A stretch of DNA of 48,542 bases from Allobacillus salarius (GCF_007559425.1 NZ_VMHE01000019.1:1-48542); one strand, 5' to 3'. Counted from the first letter of the stretch, positions 7,758-16,902 are shown. The notes: generated by a model from the sequence alone, not told the origin. A program made the numbers and translations.

Positions 7758-7960
7758 TATCAGATAAGAAAATGAACTAATAATAACAATTGATAAAGTT
7801 GTTTAAACAACTTCATTGATTACCACTGCTTGAATTAAGTTGTGGAATCAGTGTATAACAACTTAAGCAATATGATGTTGGATAAACTTAAACACTTGTT
7901 CTCATATCGAGTACAGTTTTTTTATGCTCATATTAACTATTATTTATGGCTTGATCGAAA

Positions 7961-8258
7961 CATAACGTTTAAAGGATGGTGTTATCGATAGACTGACACA
8001 TAACGTTTGTAGGATGATGTTAGTTATAGATAGGAATGAAGCATAACATTTATAGTATGTACTATAACATTTATGGGATGGATTTTTAAAAAAACCACAT
8101 AATTAGGAACTTTTTTAGAATTATCTTTTGTTCAGCTCAAATTTCATGCTAATAGTCAATAAAATGCCATCTATTACAGTGTTTTTAGCTCTGTCAGTCC
8201 TACAAAAGTTATCTTTCGTCCTACATTTGTTATGTTTAGTCCCACAAAAGTTATCTTT
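7961..8258. repeat. Iteron-like repeats in two opposed groups
   Basis: Forward group: copies close to ATAACNTTTNTAGGATG at 7961, 7999, 8042 and 8063, the last two 21 bp apart. Reverse group: three tandem 21-bp units at 8196, 8217 and 8238, whose reverse complement reads ATAACTTTTGTAGGAC with small changes. The two groups face each other across about 115 bp of AT-rich DNA. Candidate roles are a replication or transfer origin, or protein-bound repeats like the 21-bp arrays in the chromosomal part. No gene is seen in 7324-8740. Confidence 0.7.
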
Positions 8259-8516
8259 AGAATTAATTTATTTAAATTGTGGATTATAGACTAAGGAGTT
8301 TGTCTTTAACCATGTACCGAGGATTCTGGTTAATGACAGGTATTAATAAGTGGAAATACCTGCGGAGTCAGTTAAGACGTTAATTTATTTCGTAATCAAG
8401 AAAAAATTCATTAATGGACTTGGTGAGGTAGGGTAGAGCAAATGACTTAAGTAAAGTGGTTGTTTTTCCAACAACAATGAATTAAGCCATTAACATTACG
8501 AATATCTTTATGGGGT

Positions 8517-8690
8517 TAGTATTCCAAACTTAATTAGGATATAATAAAATCAAGAGGTCCAGGAAAGACAGGTCGGGTGGTGACGATTCTGCTTTCAATC
8601 AATAAATTTGGATTTCTCAAAAGGGATTAGCACAAGGGTTTACAAGAAGTAGACACCCGAGCCGTGAAAACTCAGGGGTGTTTATTTTTT
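8517..8690 (+). ncRNA. Candidate small RNA B (paralogue of 7398-7570)
   Basis: Promoter-like TTAGTA - 18 nt - TATAAT (8540-8545), then a transcript similar to candidate A with GGTGGTGACG, AAAAGGGATTAGCACAAGGG and TAGACACCCGAGCCGT. It ends in the stem ACACCC...GGGTGT and a T-rich run (8681-8690). It ends 50 bp before the abortive-infection gene, so it could also be that gene's leader. Conservation between the two copies in structure and flanking signals is the main evidence. Confidence 0.6.
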
Positions 8691-8740
8691 TGTAATAAGA
8701 ATTTGGCTATTTAAAATAAAAAGTTGATAGGAGTACCGAT

Positions 8741-9544
8741 ATGTGGAAATTAGGGAGAGTAGAAGTAAATAGCGTCGTTTCTTATATTGGTGTGAGAGGG
8801 GGATATTTAGGAGATTTTTCATATTCAACTCACGCTGAGTTCTATCCTGCATACTGTGGGTTGGACATAAACCCAAATGAATATAACGGAACTACAAGAG
8901 AACGCTTTATTAAAATATTGTCAGAATCTGATTCAAGAAATCAGTCAAAGATACTTTCAGGAGTCCTTCAAAAGTATCCATTGAATAAATTTGAAGATAA
9001 ACTTCAAGAAGGATTCATTACACCTATAGATTATAAGAGTAAAGAAAGATTGCATGGGGAAATAACCCAGTGGATTACACAGCTAAAGGGAGAAATAATT
9101 GACCAAGGCAACCTAAAACATGACATCGAATTTGTAAATGAGGTATTGCTCCAAGCTGATATCTTGATTGCAAATCATTCCTATAGTAGTGCCGTTGATC
9201 GAGTTCATACAGCACTACACGGCTACATGAAAGAATTATGTGATGAACAAAATATTACTTTTGAAGACCAGTATGTTAAGATTCAGGATATGTGGGGAAA
9301 ATTCAAGATGGAACACCCAAGTTTCAACATTGATATTAAAAAACATCAACGACCTATCAATAAAACTGTCAACGCTATAGGCAAGTTTCTTGAGAACATG
9401 AGTGACATTAGAAATAAACATGTTTTTTCTCATCCGAATGATGACATCATAGAGGAGTATGAGGCAAATTTTATAATCAATCTATCAAGAGCCTTATTGT
9501 ATTACATAGACAGTAAGACAAACGAATATAGAACAAATAATTAA
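8741..9544 (+). CDS. Abortive infection family protein (Abi_C/HEPN)
   Basis: A 267-residue protein with a C-terminal abortive-infection domain of the Abi_C type. The end carries NAIGKFLENMSDIRNKHVFS followed by HP, in which R..H (Arg, six residues, His) fits the HEPN ribonuclease motif, then an amphipathic helix (EANFIINLSRALLYYI). The N-terminal 80 residues (YLGDFSYSTHAEFYP, DINPNEYNGTTRERF) match my memory of the N-terminal domain often paired with it. HEPN toxins cut RNA when phage infect, stopping the cell. The gene stands alone between RNA candidate B and a terminator at 9654. Its place next to a Type I R-M system fits a defence cargo. The phage trigger is unknown. Confidence 0.8.
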   Translation: MWKLGRVEVNSVVSYIGVRGGYLGDFSYSTHAEFYPAYCGLDINPNEYNGTTRERFIKILSESDSRNQSKILSGVLQKYPLNKFEDKLQEGFITPIDYKSKERLHGEITQWITQLKGEIIDQGNLKHDIEFVNEVLLQADILIANHSYSSAVDRVHTALHGYMKELCDEQNITFEDQYVKIQDMWGKFKMEHPSFNIDIKKHQRPINKTVNAIGKFLENMSDIRNKHVFSHPNDDIIEEYEANFIINLSRALLYYIDSKTNEYRTNN

Positions 9545-9653
9545 GCTAACGGGAGGGTTTTGCTTAATAGAAAACTTTTGTCTATCTAATTCTTATATAA
9601 AATATAGAATAGTTCCAACAGTGTGCATTGGTTGAAGAAGACAATATTATTAA

Positions 9654-9690
9654 ATAGAACTTCCGAAAGTGGAAGCTCTATTTTTTTTAT
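9654..9690 (+). terminator. Terminator after the abi gene
   Basis: Stem ATAGAACTTCC/GGAAGCTCTAT with loop GAAAGT, followed by eight T. Confidence 0.85.
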
Positions 9691-10212
9691 CTTATATTGC
9701 CAATAAACATTAACATAGCCTTAATTTTTGAAGTTTATGTTTAACAACAATTCAATAGACTTAGAGGGTCTAACCCTTAATTATTATTTAATCAATTTCT
9801 TCAAATAGCTAATAGTATATAAATTTCCATTTGATATATCGAAAATTCAGGTGTTACTTTATAGTCTTGTACCTCCAGATAAAATCCTGTCACTCAATAG
9901 TTATATCAGTTTTTTGCTTAAAACTTGGATAAACATAACCCATATAAATCCTCGTTAAAAAATGATATCAGTATAAAAATAACAGAAACCATCCTTAACG
10001 AAAACTATCTTGATGGAACTTATGTAAATGGGTTTATTTGTAGACAAAAAAGCAAGCCTTATTAAGGATAAACTCCATTTTAGGTACTCCGAAGAGACAG
10101 ACCAAACCTGTTTTGACTAATGGCAAATGCTGTAATTTGCTGATATAATGGAGTTGTACATAATTTATTTTTTTATTCTAATAAAAACTCTTCTGTTATT
10201 GGAGGATGAGTT
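9691..10212. other. AT-rich intergenic region with a likely promoter
   Basis: No ORF is credible here. Near the right end, TGATATAAT (extended -10, TATAAT at 10143-10148) lies about 65 bp before the 10213 gene and is the best promoter candidate for the R-M operon; no good -35 is seen. Confidence 0.45.
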
Positions 10213-10428
10213 ATGAAATTTACATATTTTAACGATACGGAGAGAAAGGTAACAATCCATCCAGGTACATTTATACGAGGGTGTGAAGGAAGTGATCTTC
10301 CTATTAAACCTTTGGAAGAACGAACATTTATTTTGCCTGAAAATACATATGCATACCTAAAAATGTGGGATTACGGTCCTGAATTGGGGTTACAGATTCT
10401 AATTATTCCAAGGAGTGATTCTGAGTGA
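10213..10428 (+). CDS. Small hypothetical protein overlapping hsdR
   Basis: A 71-residue, mostly beta-like protein (MKFTYFNDTERKVTIHPGTF ... WDYGPELGLQILIIP). Its stop overlaps the GTG start of hsdR by 4 bp (GTGA), so the two are almost certainly translated together. Ribosome binding site TTGGAGGATG supports the start. I do not recognise a domain. Tight coupling to the restriction subunit suggests a role in the R-M system, such as control or assembly, but this is only inferred. Confidence 0.7.
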   Translation: MKFTYFNDTERKVTIHPGTFIRGCEGSDLPIKPLEERTFILPENTYAYLKMWDYGPELGLQILIIPRSDSE

Positions 10429-12779
10429 ATAAAAAAGATATGACAGAAAGGGATATTTGCACTAAATTCATTACTCCCGCTTTAGAAAAATCGGGTTGGG
10501 ACATCAACAGACAGATTCGTGAAGAACATACATTTACGGATGGACGAGTGATTGTTCGAGGTAACCTCACCGCCAGAGGTAAAAAGAAACGGGCAGACTA
10601 CATACTTTCATACAAACCACAACACCCACTTGCGATTATCGAGGCAAAAGATAACAAGAAACCCATTGGCGGTGGGTTGCAACAAGCCATTGAGTATGGA
10701 GATATACTTGATATTCCATTCGTTTACTCATCAAATGGAGATGGGTTTATTGAAAGAGACATGATTACGGGAAAAGAACGGGAGTTAAGACTTGATGAGT
10801 TCCCAACTCCTGAGGTGTTATGGCAGCGATATAAGCAAGAAAAAGGAATTACAGACAAGCAAGAAGAGTTGATTAGTGAACCGTATTACTTTGCAGAAGG
10901 TGACAAAACACCTCGTTATTATCAACGGGTCGCCATTAACCGAACAATCGAAGCAATCGCTAAAGGTCAGAACAGACTTCTTTTGGTTATGGCAACAGGT
11001 ACGGGGAAGACATACACGGCGTTTCAAATTATTCACCGTCTATGGAAATCGAAAACTGCGAAAAAGGTATTATTCTTAGCAGACCGAAATATCTTGGTCG
11101 ATCAGACGAAACAAGATGATTTCAAACCGTTTGGAGATGTCATGACGAAGATTGAAAATAGGCACATGGATAGTTCCTATCAAATTTATTTATCCCTGTA
11201 TCATCAGCTATCTGGCAATGGTGATGAAATGGAGAATTTTAAAGAGTTTTCTCCAGATTTCTTTGATTTAATTGTCGTTGATGAGTGTCATAGAGGTTCT
11301 GCCAGAGAAGAATCAAGATGGCGGAGAATACTTGAGTATTTTTCTTCATCTATACAAATCGGACTTACAGCAACACCAGCCGAGACAGATGAAGTAAGCA
11401 ACATTCACTACTTTGGAAAACCGATTTATACATATTCTCTAAGACAGGGAATCGATGATGGCTTCTTGGCTCCTTATAAAGTGATTCGTGTTGGATTAGA
11501 TCGTGACTTAGAGGGTTATCGTCCAGAGCAAGGTAAGCTGGATAAGTATGGAGAATTAGTGGAAGACAGAGAATTCTACCTTACAGACTTTGATAAAAAT
11601 TTAGTTCTAGAAAAACGAACTGAATTGGTGGCTAAAAAAGTAACAGAGTTTTTGAAAAAAACAGACCGTTTTGCTAAAACCATTGTGTTTTGTGTGGATA
11701 TTGACCATGCAGAACGAATGAGACATGCTCTAGCAAAAGAGAATAGTGATATGATTGCTGAAAACCCTCGGTATGTTTTGAGAATTACAGGTGACAACCA
11801 AGAGGGAAAAGACCAACTAGATAACTTTGCTGATGAAGACAGTAACTATCCAACAATTGTGACTACCTCAAAGTTGCTTACAACAGGTGTAAATATTAAA
11901 ACGTGCAAGTTAATCGTGTTGGATAGTCATATCAATAGTATGACTGAATTCAAACAGATTATTGGTCGGGGAACTCGCCTGAAACCTGATTATGGAAAAG
12001 AATACTTCACCATCATGGACTTTAGAAATGTATCTCGTTTGTTCGCAGATCCAAACTTTGATGGGGACCCTGTACAGATTTATGAGCCAGGTGAAGGTGA
12101 TGATATTGTTCCTCCAGATGACGAAGATGATCTAACTGGTGAAGATCCAGAAGGTTGGGGTGGACCTGGAGGAAATGAACCACCAGATGATGGGTGGGAT
12201 GACGGTCATGGAGACAACCGAAAACCAAAATATTACCTTGATGATGTTGGCGTGAAAGTCGTTAATCAACGGGTTCAATATTATGACGAAGGCGGAAAGC
12301 TCATTACAGAAAGCCTAAGAGACTATTCCAAAAGAGGGATTCTCAAAGAATATGCCACTTTGGACGAGTTCATTAACCATTGGCAGAATGAGGCGAGAAA
12401 AGAAGCTATTATTGAGGCATTGAAAGAACAAGGCGTGCTACTGGATGCTTTAAGAGAAGAAGTCGGCAAGGATTTGGATGAATTTGATTTGATTCTTCAC
12501 ATTGCCTTCGACCAAAAACCACTGACTCGTTCAGAAAGAGCGAGACAAGCGAAACAAGAAGATTATCTATCCAAGTATTCGGATACTGCTAAGCAAGTGT
12601 TAGAAACCCTGCTGGACAAATATAAAGACGAAGGACGATTTGATTTCAGAGATATTCGTGTGTTGAAGTTGGAACCTTTCGATGAGTTTGGTAATCCAAT
12701 GAAAATTGCAAAAGAGTTCGGTGGTAAAGAAGGATACCTAAAAGCCGTAGAGGAAGTTGAGGAACATTTATATGCATAA
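10425..12779 (+). CDS. hsdR: Type I restriction enzyme, R subunit
   Basis: A 784-residue restriction and translocation subunit. The N-terminal nuclease has the PD-(D/E)xK residues Asp58, Glu73 and Lys75 (RADYIL ... IIEAKD) and a QxxxY-like LQQAIEY. The SF2 helicase motor follows, with Walker A MATGTGKTYTA near 188-198, the DEAH-type box VVDECHRG, LTATP, and motif VI QIIGRGTRL. A strongly acidic Asp/Gly/Pro-rich linker lies at about 560-600, then a C-terminal domain like EcoEI_R_C that docks on the methylase. With HsdM and HsdS it cuts unmethylated DNA far from the site after ATP-driven translocation. The start is GTG, coupled to the small gene upstream. A hairpin after the stop (12788-12826) separates it from hsdM. 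Confidence 0.96.
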   Translation: MNKKDMTERDICTKFITPALEKSGWDINRQIREEHTFTDGRVIVRGNLTARGKKKRADYILSYKPQHPLAIIEAKDNKKPIGGGLQQAIEYGDILDIPFVYSSNGDGFIERDMITGKERELRLDEFPTPEVLWQRYKQEKGITDKQEELISEPYYFAEGDKTPRYYQRVAINRTIEAIAKGQNRLLLVMATGTGKTYTAFQIIHRLWKSKTAKKVLFLADRNILVDQTKQDDFKPFGDVMTKIENRHMDSSYQIYLSLYHQLSGNGDEMENFKEFSPDFFDLIVVDECHRGSAREESRWRRILEYFSSSIQIGLTATPAETDEVSNIHYFGKPIYTYSLRQGIDDGFLAPYKVIRVGLDRDLEGYRPEQGKLDKYGELVEDREFYLTDFDKNLVLEKRTELVAKKVTEFLKKTDRFAKTIVFCVDIDHAERMRHALAKENSDMIAENPRYVLRITGDNQEGKDQLDNFADEDSNYPTIVTTSKLLTTGVNIKTCKLIVLDSHINSMTEFKQIIGRGTRLKPDYGKEYFTIMDFRNVSRLFADPNFDGDPVQIYEPGEGDDIVPPDDEDDLTGEDPEGWGGPGGNEPPDDGWDDGHGDNRKPKYYLDDVGVKVVNQRVQYYDEGGKLITESLRDYSKRGILKEYATLDEFINHWQNEARKEAIIEALKEQGVLLDALREEVGKDLDEFDLILHIAFDQKPLTRSERARQAKQEDYLSKYSDTAKQVLETLLDKYKDEGRFDFRDIRVLKLEPFDEFGNPMKIAKEFGGKEGYLKAVEEVEEHLYA

Positions 12780-12787
12780 TACACGCG

Positions 12788-12826
12788 AAGAGAGGAGAGA
12801 GATCATTTCCTCTTCTCTCTTTTTTT
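12788..12826 (+). terminator. Terminator between hsdR and hsdM
   Basis: GAGAGA...TCTCTC stem followed by eight T. It suggests hsdM-hsdS has its own promoter; TTGACT at 12867-12872 with TAGTAA 16 nt on is a weak candidate. Confidence 0.6.
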
Positions 12827-12928
12827 AACCTGCTATTAAAGCCGCAATAATGATATGATTTAGTTGTTGACTTCATAGGAAAGAGGAATAGTAAATACTT
12901 AAATTAATTGGTATAGAGGAGGCTACAT

Positions 12929-14368
12929 ATGACCATTCAAAATATGATTAAACGTATCCAGAACATTATGCGTCAAGATGCTGGGGTGGATGGCGATGCT
13001 CAGCGGATTGCCCAGCTCGTTTGGATGTTGTTTTTGAAAGTGTATGATTCAAAAGAAGAATTCTGGGAATTTGCAGAAGATGATTATGAATCAATTATCC
13101 CTGAAGAGTGCCGCTGGAGGAATTGGGCGATTGATCACAAAGACGGTGAAGCTCTTACAGGTGATGATTTATCTGATTTTGTCGATACGGTGTTGTTCCC
13201 AACGTTAAAGGAATTAGAAATTGACGAGCTGACAGAGAAACGAAAAGCAATAGTGAAGTATGTCTTTGAAGATGCGAACAACTATATGAAAAGCGGAACA
13301 TTATTGCGACAAGTCATTAACGTACTGAATGAAGTGGATTTCACGGAGAATGATGAACGTCATGCGTTTAATGACATTTATGAGAAAATCCTAAAAGACT
13401 TACAAAGTGCAGGTTCAGCAGGTGAATTCTATACACCAAGACCATTAACAGAATTCATCGTAGAGATGGTTGACCCACAAGTCGGGGAGACGATTGCCGA
13501 TTACGCTAGTGGTACAGGAGGGTTTTTAACTTCAGCTCTGGAGCATATGGAAGATCAAATCAAAACACCAGAAGACCAGGATACTGTACAACGAAACTTA
13601 ATTGGTGTGGAGAAGAAGCCATTGCCTTATCTATTGGCCATAACGAATATGATTTTACATGACATTGATGAGCCGAACATTCTCCATGATAACTCCTTGA
13701 CGAAAAATGTGCGTGATTTTAACGATGATGAAAAAGCAGATGTCATCATCATGAATCCACCATACGGGGGAACTGAGGAAAAATCCATTCAGATTAACTT
13801 CCCAACAGCATTGCAGTCATCCGAAACAGCGGATCTATTCATGGCCATGATCTTATATCGACTCAAAAAAGATGGAAGAGTGGGAATCGTACTTCCGAAC
13901 AGTTTTCTCTTTGGTGATGACCGAGCGAAGTTGGCGATTAAGGAAAAGCTCCTAGAAGAGTTTAATCTACATACCATTGTCCGTATGCCTGAAGGCGTAT
14001 TCTCACCTTACACTTCGATTGAGACGAATTTGTTGTTCTTTGACAAAACGGGTCCAACAAAAGAAGTGTGGTACTTTGAACATCCACTTCCCGAAGGTTA
14101 TGCACGTTATTCAAAGACAAGACCGTTGAAGAAACAGGAGTTTGACATAGCGAAACAGTGGTGGCATGACCGTGAAGAAAATGAACATGCGTGGAAAGTA
14201 TCCATCGAAGAAATCAAAAAGCGTAATTACAACTTAAACATTAAGAATCCGAATGCCGAAGATGGAGAAGTGAATCAAAAATCAGCTTTGGAAATTATTA
14301 AGGAATTACAGACATCACAAGAAGAAGTGTTTGGGATTATGGAAGCCTTGGAAGATGAGTTGAAGTAA
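12929..14368 (+). CDS. hsdM: Type I modification methylase, M subunit
   Basis: A 479-residue N6-adenine methyltransferase subunit. After an HsdM_N helical domain (about 5-140), the AdoMet-binding motif I reads DYASGTGGFL near residue 190, and the catalytic motif IV reads NPPYGG near 276. Two copies with one HsdS form the methylase, which protects the host sites; with HsdR it forms the restriction complex. The start follows AGAGGAGG. HsdS begins 14 bp after its stop, with GAGGAGGTG in the gap, so the two are co-translated. All key residues are present. Confidence 0.96.
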   Translation: MTIQNMIKRIQNIMRQDAGVDGDAQRIAQLVWMLFLKVYDSKEEFWEFAEDDYESIIPEECRWRNWAIDHKDGEALTGDDLSDFVDTVLFPTLKELEIDELTEKRKAIVKYVFEDANNYMKSGTLLRQVINVLNEVDFTENDERHAFNDIYEKILKDLQSAGSAGEFYTPRPLTEFIVEMVDPQVGETIADYASGTGGFLTSALEHMEDQIKTPEDQDTVQRNLIGVEKKPLPYLLAITNMILHDIDEPNILHDNSLTKNVRDFNDDEKADVIIMNPPYGGTEEKSIQINFPTALQSSETADLFMAMILYRLKKDGRVGIVLPNSFLFGDDRAKLAIKEKLLEEFNLHTIVRMPEGVFSPYTSIETNLLFFDKTGPTKEVWYFEHPLPEGYARYSKTRPLKKQEFDIAKQWWHDREENEHAWKVSIEEIKKRNYNLNIKNPNAEDGEVNQKSALEIIKELQTSQEEVFGIMEALEDELK

Positions 14369-14382
14369 GAGGAGGTGCATGA

Positions 14383-15798
14383 ATGTCTGTAACGATTGAA
14401 ACCATTAAGCAAAAGATACTGGAACAAGCAATGCGTGGCGAATTAGTCGAACAAGATCCAAATGATGAGCCTGTGGAGATATTGCTTGAGCAGATAAAAG
14501 AAGAGAAGGAAAAACTTATAAAAGAGAAGAAGATAAAGAAACAAAAACCAATGCAGCCGATAGAGGAAGATGAAATCCCATATGAATTGCCTAAAGGTTG
14601 GCAGTGGGTGAGGTTGGGAGAAGTGGCGGAACTTTTAAATGGTAGGGCGTATAAAAAGCATGAACTACTTGATGAAGGAGAAGGTAGAACACCAGTTTTA
14701 AGAGTGGGGAACTTCTTTACGAATAATAGCTGGTACTATTCTGATTTAGAACTCAGTGATGATAAGTATTGTGATAATGGGGACTTGCTATACGCATGGT
14801 CGGCATCTTTTGGTCCAAAAATATGGAATGGAGGGAAAGTGATCTATCATTACCATATTTGGAAAGTGAATATCTTTGGCGGTGTAAGTAAACAATTTTT
14901 ATACTTTTTACTTTTAAAAGATGTTATAGATATAAAAGATGTTACAACTGGAAGTACTATGATTCATGTAACTAAAGCGAATATGGAAAAAAGGCTCTTT
15001 CCACTCCCGCCTATCCAAGAACAGTTCCGTATCGCTGAAAAGATAAAATCCCTATTTAGCCTATGTGACAAATGGGAAGAAGAAGTAACAAAACAACAGA
15101 ACCATCTATCCGTCTTGCGCAACAAGGTATTAGATGATGCGATGAGAGGGTTGCTTGTCGAACAAGATGAGAGTGACGAACCTGCTGAGAAATTGCTTGA
15201 GAAGATTGGGGAAGAAAGGGAACAATTAATTAAAGAGAAGAAAATAAAGAAACAGAAAGCCTTGCCGCGGATTGAGGAAGATGAAATCCCGTATGACATT
15301 CCAGAGAATTGGAGTTGGGTGAGGTTTGGGGATGTTAGCTTTAATCGTGACGGAGAGAGAGTCCCGCTTTCCAAAAGTGAAAGAGAAAGTAGGAGCGGTA
15401 AATATGATTACTACGGGGCTTCTGGTGTGATAGATAAAATAGATGATTATATTTTCAATGAATCATTATTGCTTATTGGAGAAGATGGGGCTAATTTAAT
15501 AAGAAGGAAAACTCCTATTGCTTTTATTGCAGAAGGAGAGTATTGGGTTAACAACCATGCTCATGTTATAGATGCAATGGAATTTACTATGTTAAAATTC
15601 CTTGAGTTTTATATCAATAGCATTGATTTGAAGCCTTATGTTACTGGTACCGCACAACCAAAATTGAATCAATCAAGTTTAAACAAAATCTTAATTGCTC
15701 TTCCCCCACTAAATGAACAAAAGAGAATTGTCGAAAAGATTGAGAACATATATGAATATATCGATCAGTTAGAAAAACATATGGTTCTTCCGAAATAA
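14383..15798 (+). CDS. hsdS: Type I specificity subunit, S
   Basis: A 471-residue DNA-recognition subunit with two target-recognition domains (about 75-215 and 305-445). Each is preceded by a similar conserved segment: MRGELVEQDPNDEP and MRGLLVEQDESDEP, then EKKIKKQK and EEDEIPY, then a W-x-WVR-GEV or GDV entry to the TRD. Each TRD ends in a conserved helix with PLPPIQEQFRIAEKI or ALPPLNEQKRIVEKI. The two domains read the two halves of a split target site. The near-identical DNA in the internal repeats could let TRDs be exchanged by recombination. The gene ends 78 bp before the ISL3 element. Confidence 0.95.
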   Translation: MSVTIETIKQKILEQAMRGELVEQDPNDEPVEILLEQIKEEKEKLIKEKKIKKQKPMQPIEEDEIPYELPKGWQWVRLGEVAELLNGRAYKKHELLDEGEGRTPVLRVGNFFTNNSWYYSDLELSDDKYCDNGDLLYAWSASFGPKIWNGGKVIYHYHIWKVNIFGGVSKQFLYFLLLKDVIDIKDVTTGSTMIHVTKANMEKRLFPLPPIQEQFRIAEKIKSLFSLCDKWEEEVTKQQNHLSVLRNKVLDDAMRGLLVEQDESDEPAEKLLEKIGEEREQLIKEKKIKKQKALPRIEEDEIPYDIPENWSWVRFGDVSFNRDGERVPLSKSERESRSGKYDYYGASGVIDKIDDYIFNESLLLIGEDGANLIRRKTPIAFIAEGEYWVNNHAHVIDAMEFTMLKFLEFYINSIDLKPYVTGTAQPKLNQSSLNKILIALPPLNEQKRIVEKIENIYEYIDQLEKHMVLPK

Positions 15799-15868
15799 AT
15801 CACGCTGTTAGATAAAAATTGTATTATTAATAGTAGGATTGTAATACTAGTTTTAAAAGTAAGGTTTA

Positions 15869-15876
15869 ATAAAAAG
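15869..15876 (+). repeat. IS target-site duplication, left
   Basis: ATAAAAAG, repeated exactly at 18415-18422 on the other side of the IS. ISL3-family elements make 8-bp duplications. Confidence 0.9.
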
Positions 15877-15997
15877 GGGTATTCGGATTATCGTGTGGAA
15901 AACCCATATTAAAGTTTAATTTTTACATAATACTAAATCGGATAATCGTGTGGAAATACTTTTAACGATATAACTTAACACGAATTAATTTATTTTA

Positions 15998-16044
15998 TTG
16001 ACATTATCTCAAATATAGTTTACTATTACGTTATACGATATAAC
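15998..16044 (+). promoter_or_regulatory. Promoter and likely PadR operator
   Basis: TTGACA (15998-16003), a 17-nt spacer and TACTAT (16021-16026) form a good sigma-A promoter. The palindrome GTTATA-CGA-TATAAC (16030-16044) covers the expected start of transcription. A second ACGATATAAC lies upstream at 15965-15974. This layout suggests that the PadR protein represses its own promoter. Confidence 0.7.
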
Positions 16045-16079
16045 ACTGAACGTAATAATTATTGGAAGGGAGTGGGAAC

Positions 16080-16385
16080 GTGGTTAAGAAAAACAGATTT
16101 TCGGAACCTTCATTATTGATATTAATAAGTCTTGCTGAAAAAAAACGTCACGGCTATGCAATTATGGACGACATTGAAAAAAATTATGACATCAAGTTAG
16201 GCCCAGGTACATTATACGGAGCAATTTCACGTTTAGAGAAAGCAGGGTATATAAGTGTCCTTGAATCACAAGACCGTAAAAAGCCTTACAAGCTGACAGA
16301 GGAAGGACAAATATATTTAACTGAGCAAATTAAAGAAATTCAAAAAGTTACCTCACTTGGTATGAAAAGGCTTGGTTTAGCATGA
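16080..16385 (+). CDS. PadR-family transcriptional regulator
   Basis: A 101-residue winged-helix repressor. The PadR pattern is clear: LLILISLAEKKRHGYAIMDD, then KLGPGTLYGAISRLEKAGYI and the wing LESQDRKKPYKLTEEG. GTG at 16080 is chosen because AAGGGAG lies 7 bases before it; a TTG at 16062 lies upstream of that site. It overlaps the next gene by 4 bp (ATGA). PadR proteins of this short type often pair with a membrane protein and respond to small molecules or membrane stress. Lying inside an IS, it is a passenger gene. Confidence 0.88.
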   Translation: MVKKNRFSEPSLLILISLAEKKRHGYAIMDDIEKNYDIKLGPGTLYGAISRLEKAGYISVLESQDRKKPYKLTEEGQIYLTEQIKEIQKVTSLGMKRLGLA

Positions 16386-16825
16386 AGTGGTTTATTTATC
16401 TGTATCCTAAAAGCTGGAGAAGACGGTATGGCACTGAGTTAATTGAGGTAATAAAACAAACAGACATGTCATTTAAAACAATATTTGACTTGCTTTTAGG
16501 CGTAATTGATGCTTGGCACATAGAACTAAGAGAAAGGGAGATTTATGGATTTCGTATGAGTCAAGTATTAGCTTTAATTAGCTTAATTAATGTCCTTATT
16601 ATTTCAAAATTGATATCGTTAAGGGAGGTTATTTTGTTGGAACAAATTGCGTTGATAGTCGCTATGTTATCATTTTTCTTAGCGATTGTTGTTTTAATAG
16701 TGAATATGTTTAAAGTTGGAATTATACCAGCCTTTTCAATTAAAACAAGGTTAGCTAAAATATCAGTTGGTTTAATGGGATCTTATGCAATCTTTTTTGT
16801 AACATTTTTAGTCTTAGCAAATTAA
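16382..16825 (+). CDS. Membrane protein coupled to PadR
   Basis: A 147-residue protein with a soluble N-terminus (YLYPKSWRRRYGTELIEVI, a motif seen in proteins coded next to PadR regulators) and three hydrophobic segments at about 58-77, 82-104 and 125-145. The ATG overlaps the padR stop, so expression is coupled. Its role may be to sense or relay a signal to PadR, by analogy with such pairs; nothing in the sequence proves it. It is a passenger of the IS. Confidence 0.75.
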   Translation: MKWFIYLYPKSWRRRYGTELIEVIKQTDMSFKTIFDLLLGVIDAWHIELREREIYGFRMSQVLALISLINVLIISKLISLREVILLEQIALIVAMLSFFLAIVVLIVNMFKVGIIPAFSIKTRLAKISVGLMGSYAIFFVTFLVLAN

Positions 16826-16902
16826 TTAAGTAATCAAACATTGTGTTACTAAAGAGTTGTACGGTTCTTTCCCTCACAGACAAGTATAAATGATTTTTAG
16901 GA

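Noticed and set aside
7324..8740. CRISPR array
   Set aside because: Repeats are degenerate, in both orientations and mostly 21 bp apart without unique spacers; no cas genes are present.
8717..8740. Retron or toxin-antitoxin reading of the paired RNAs
   Set aside because: No reverse transcriptase and no small toxin ORF are found near the RNA candidates.
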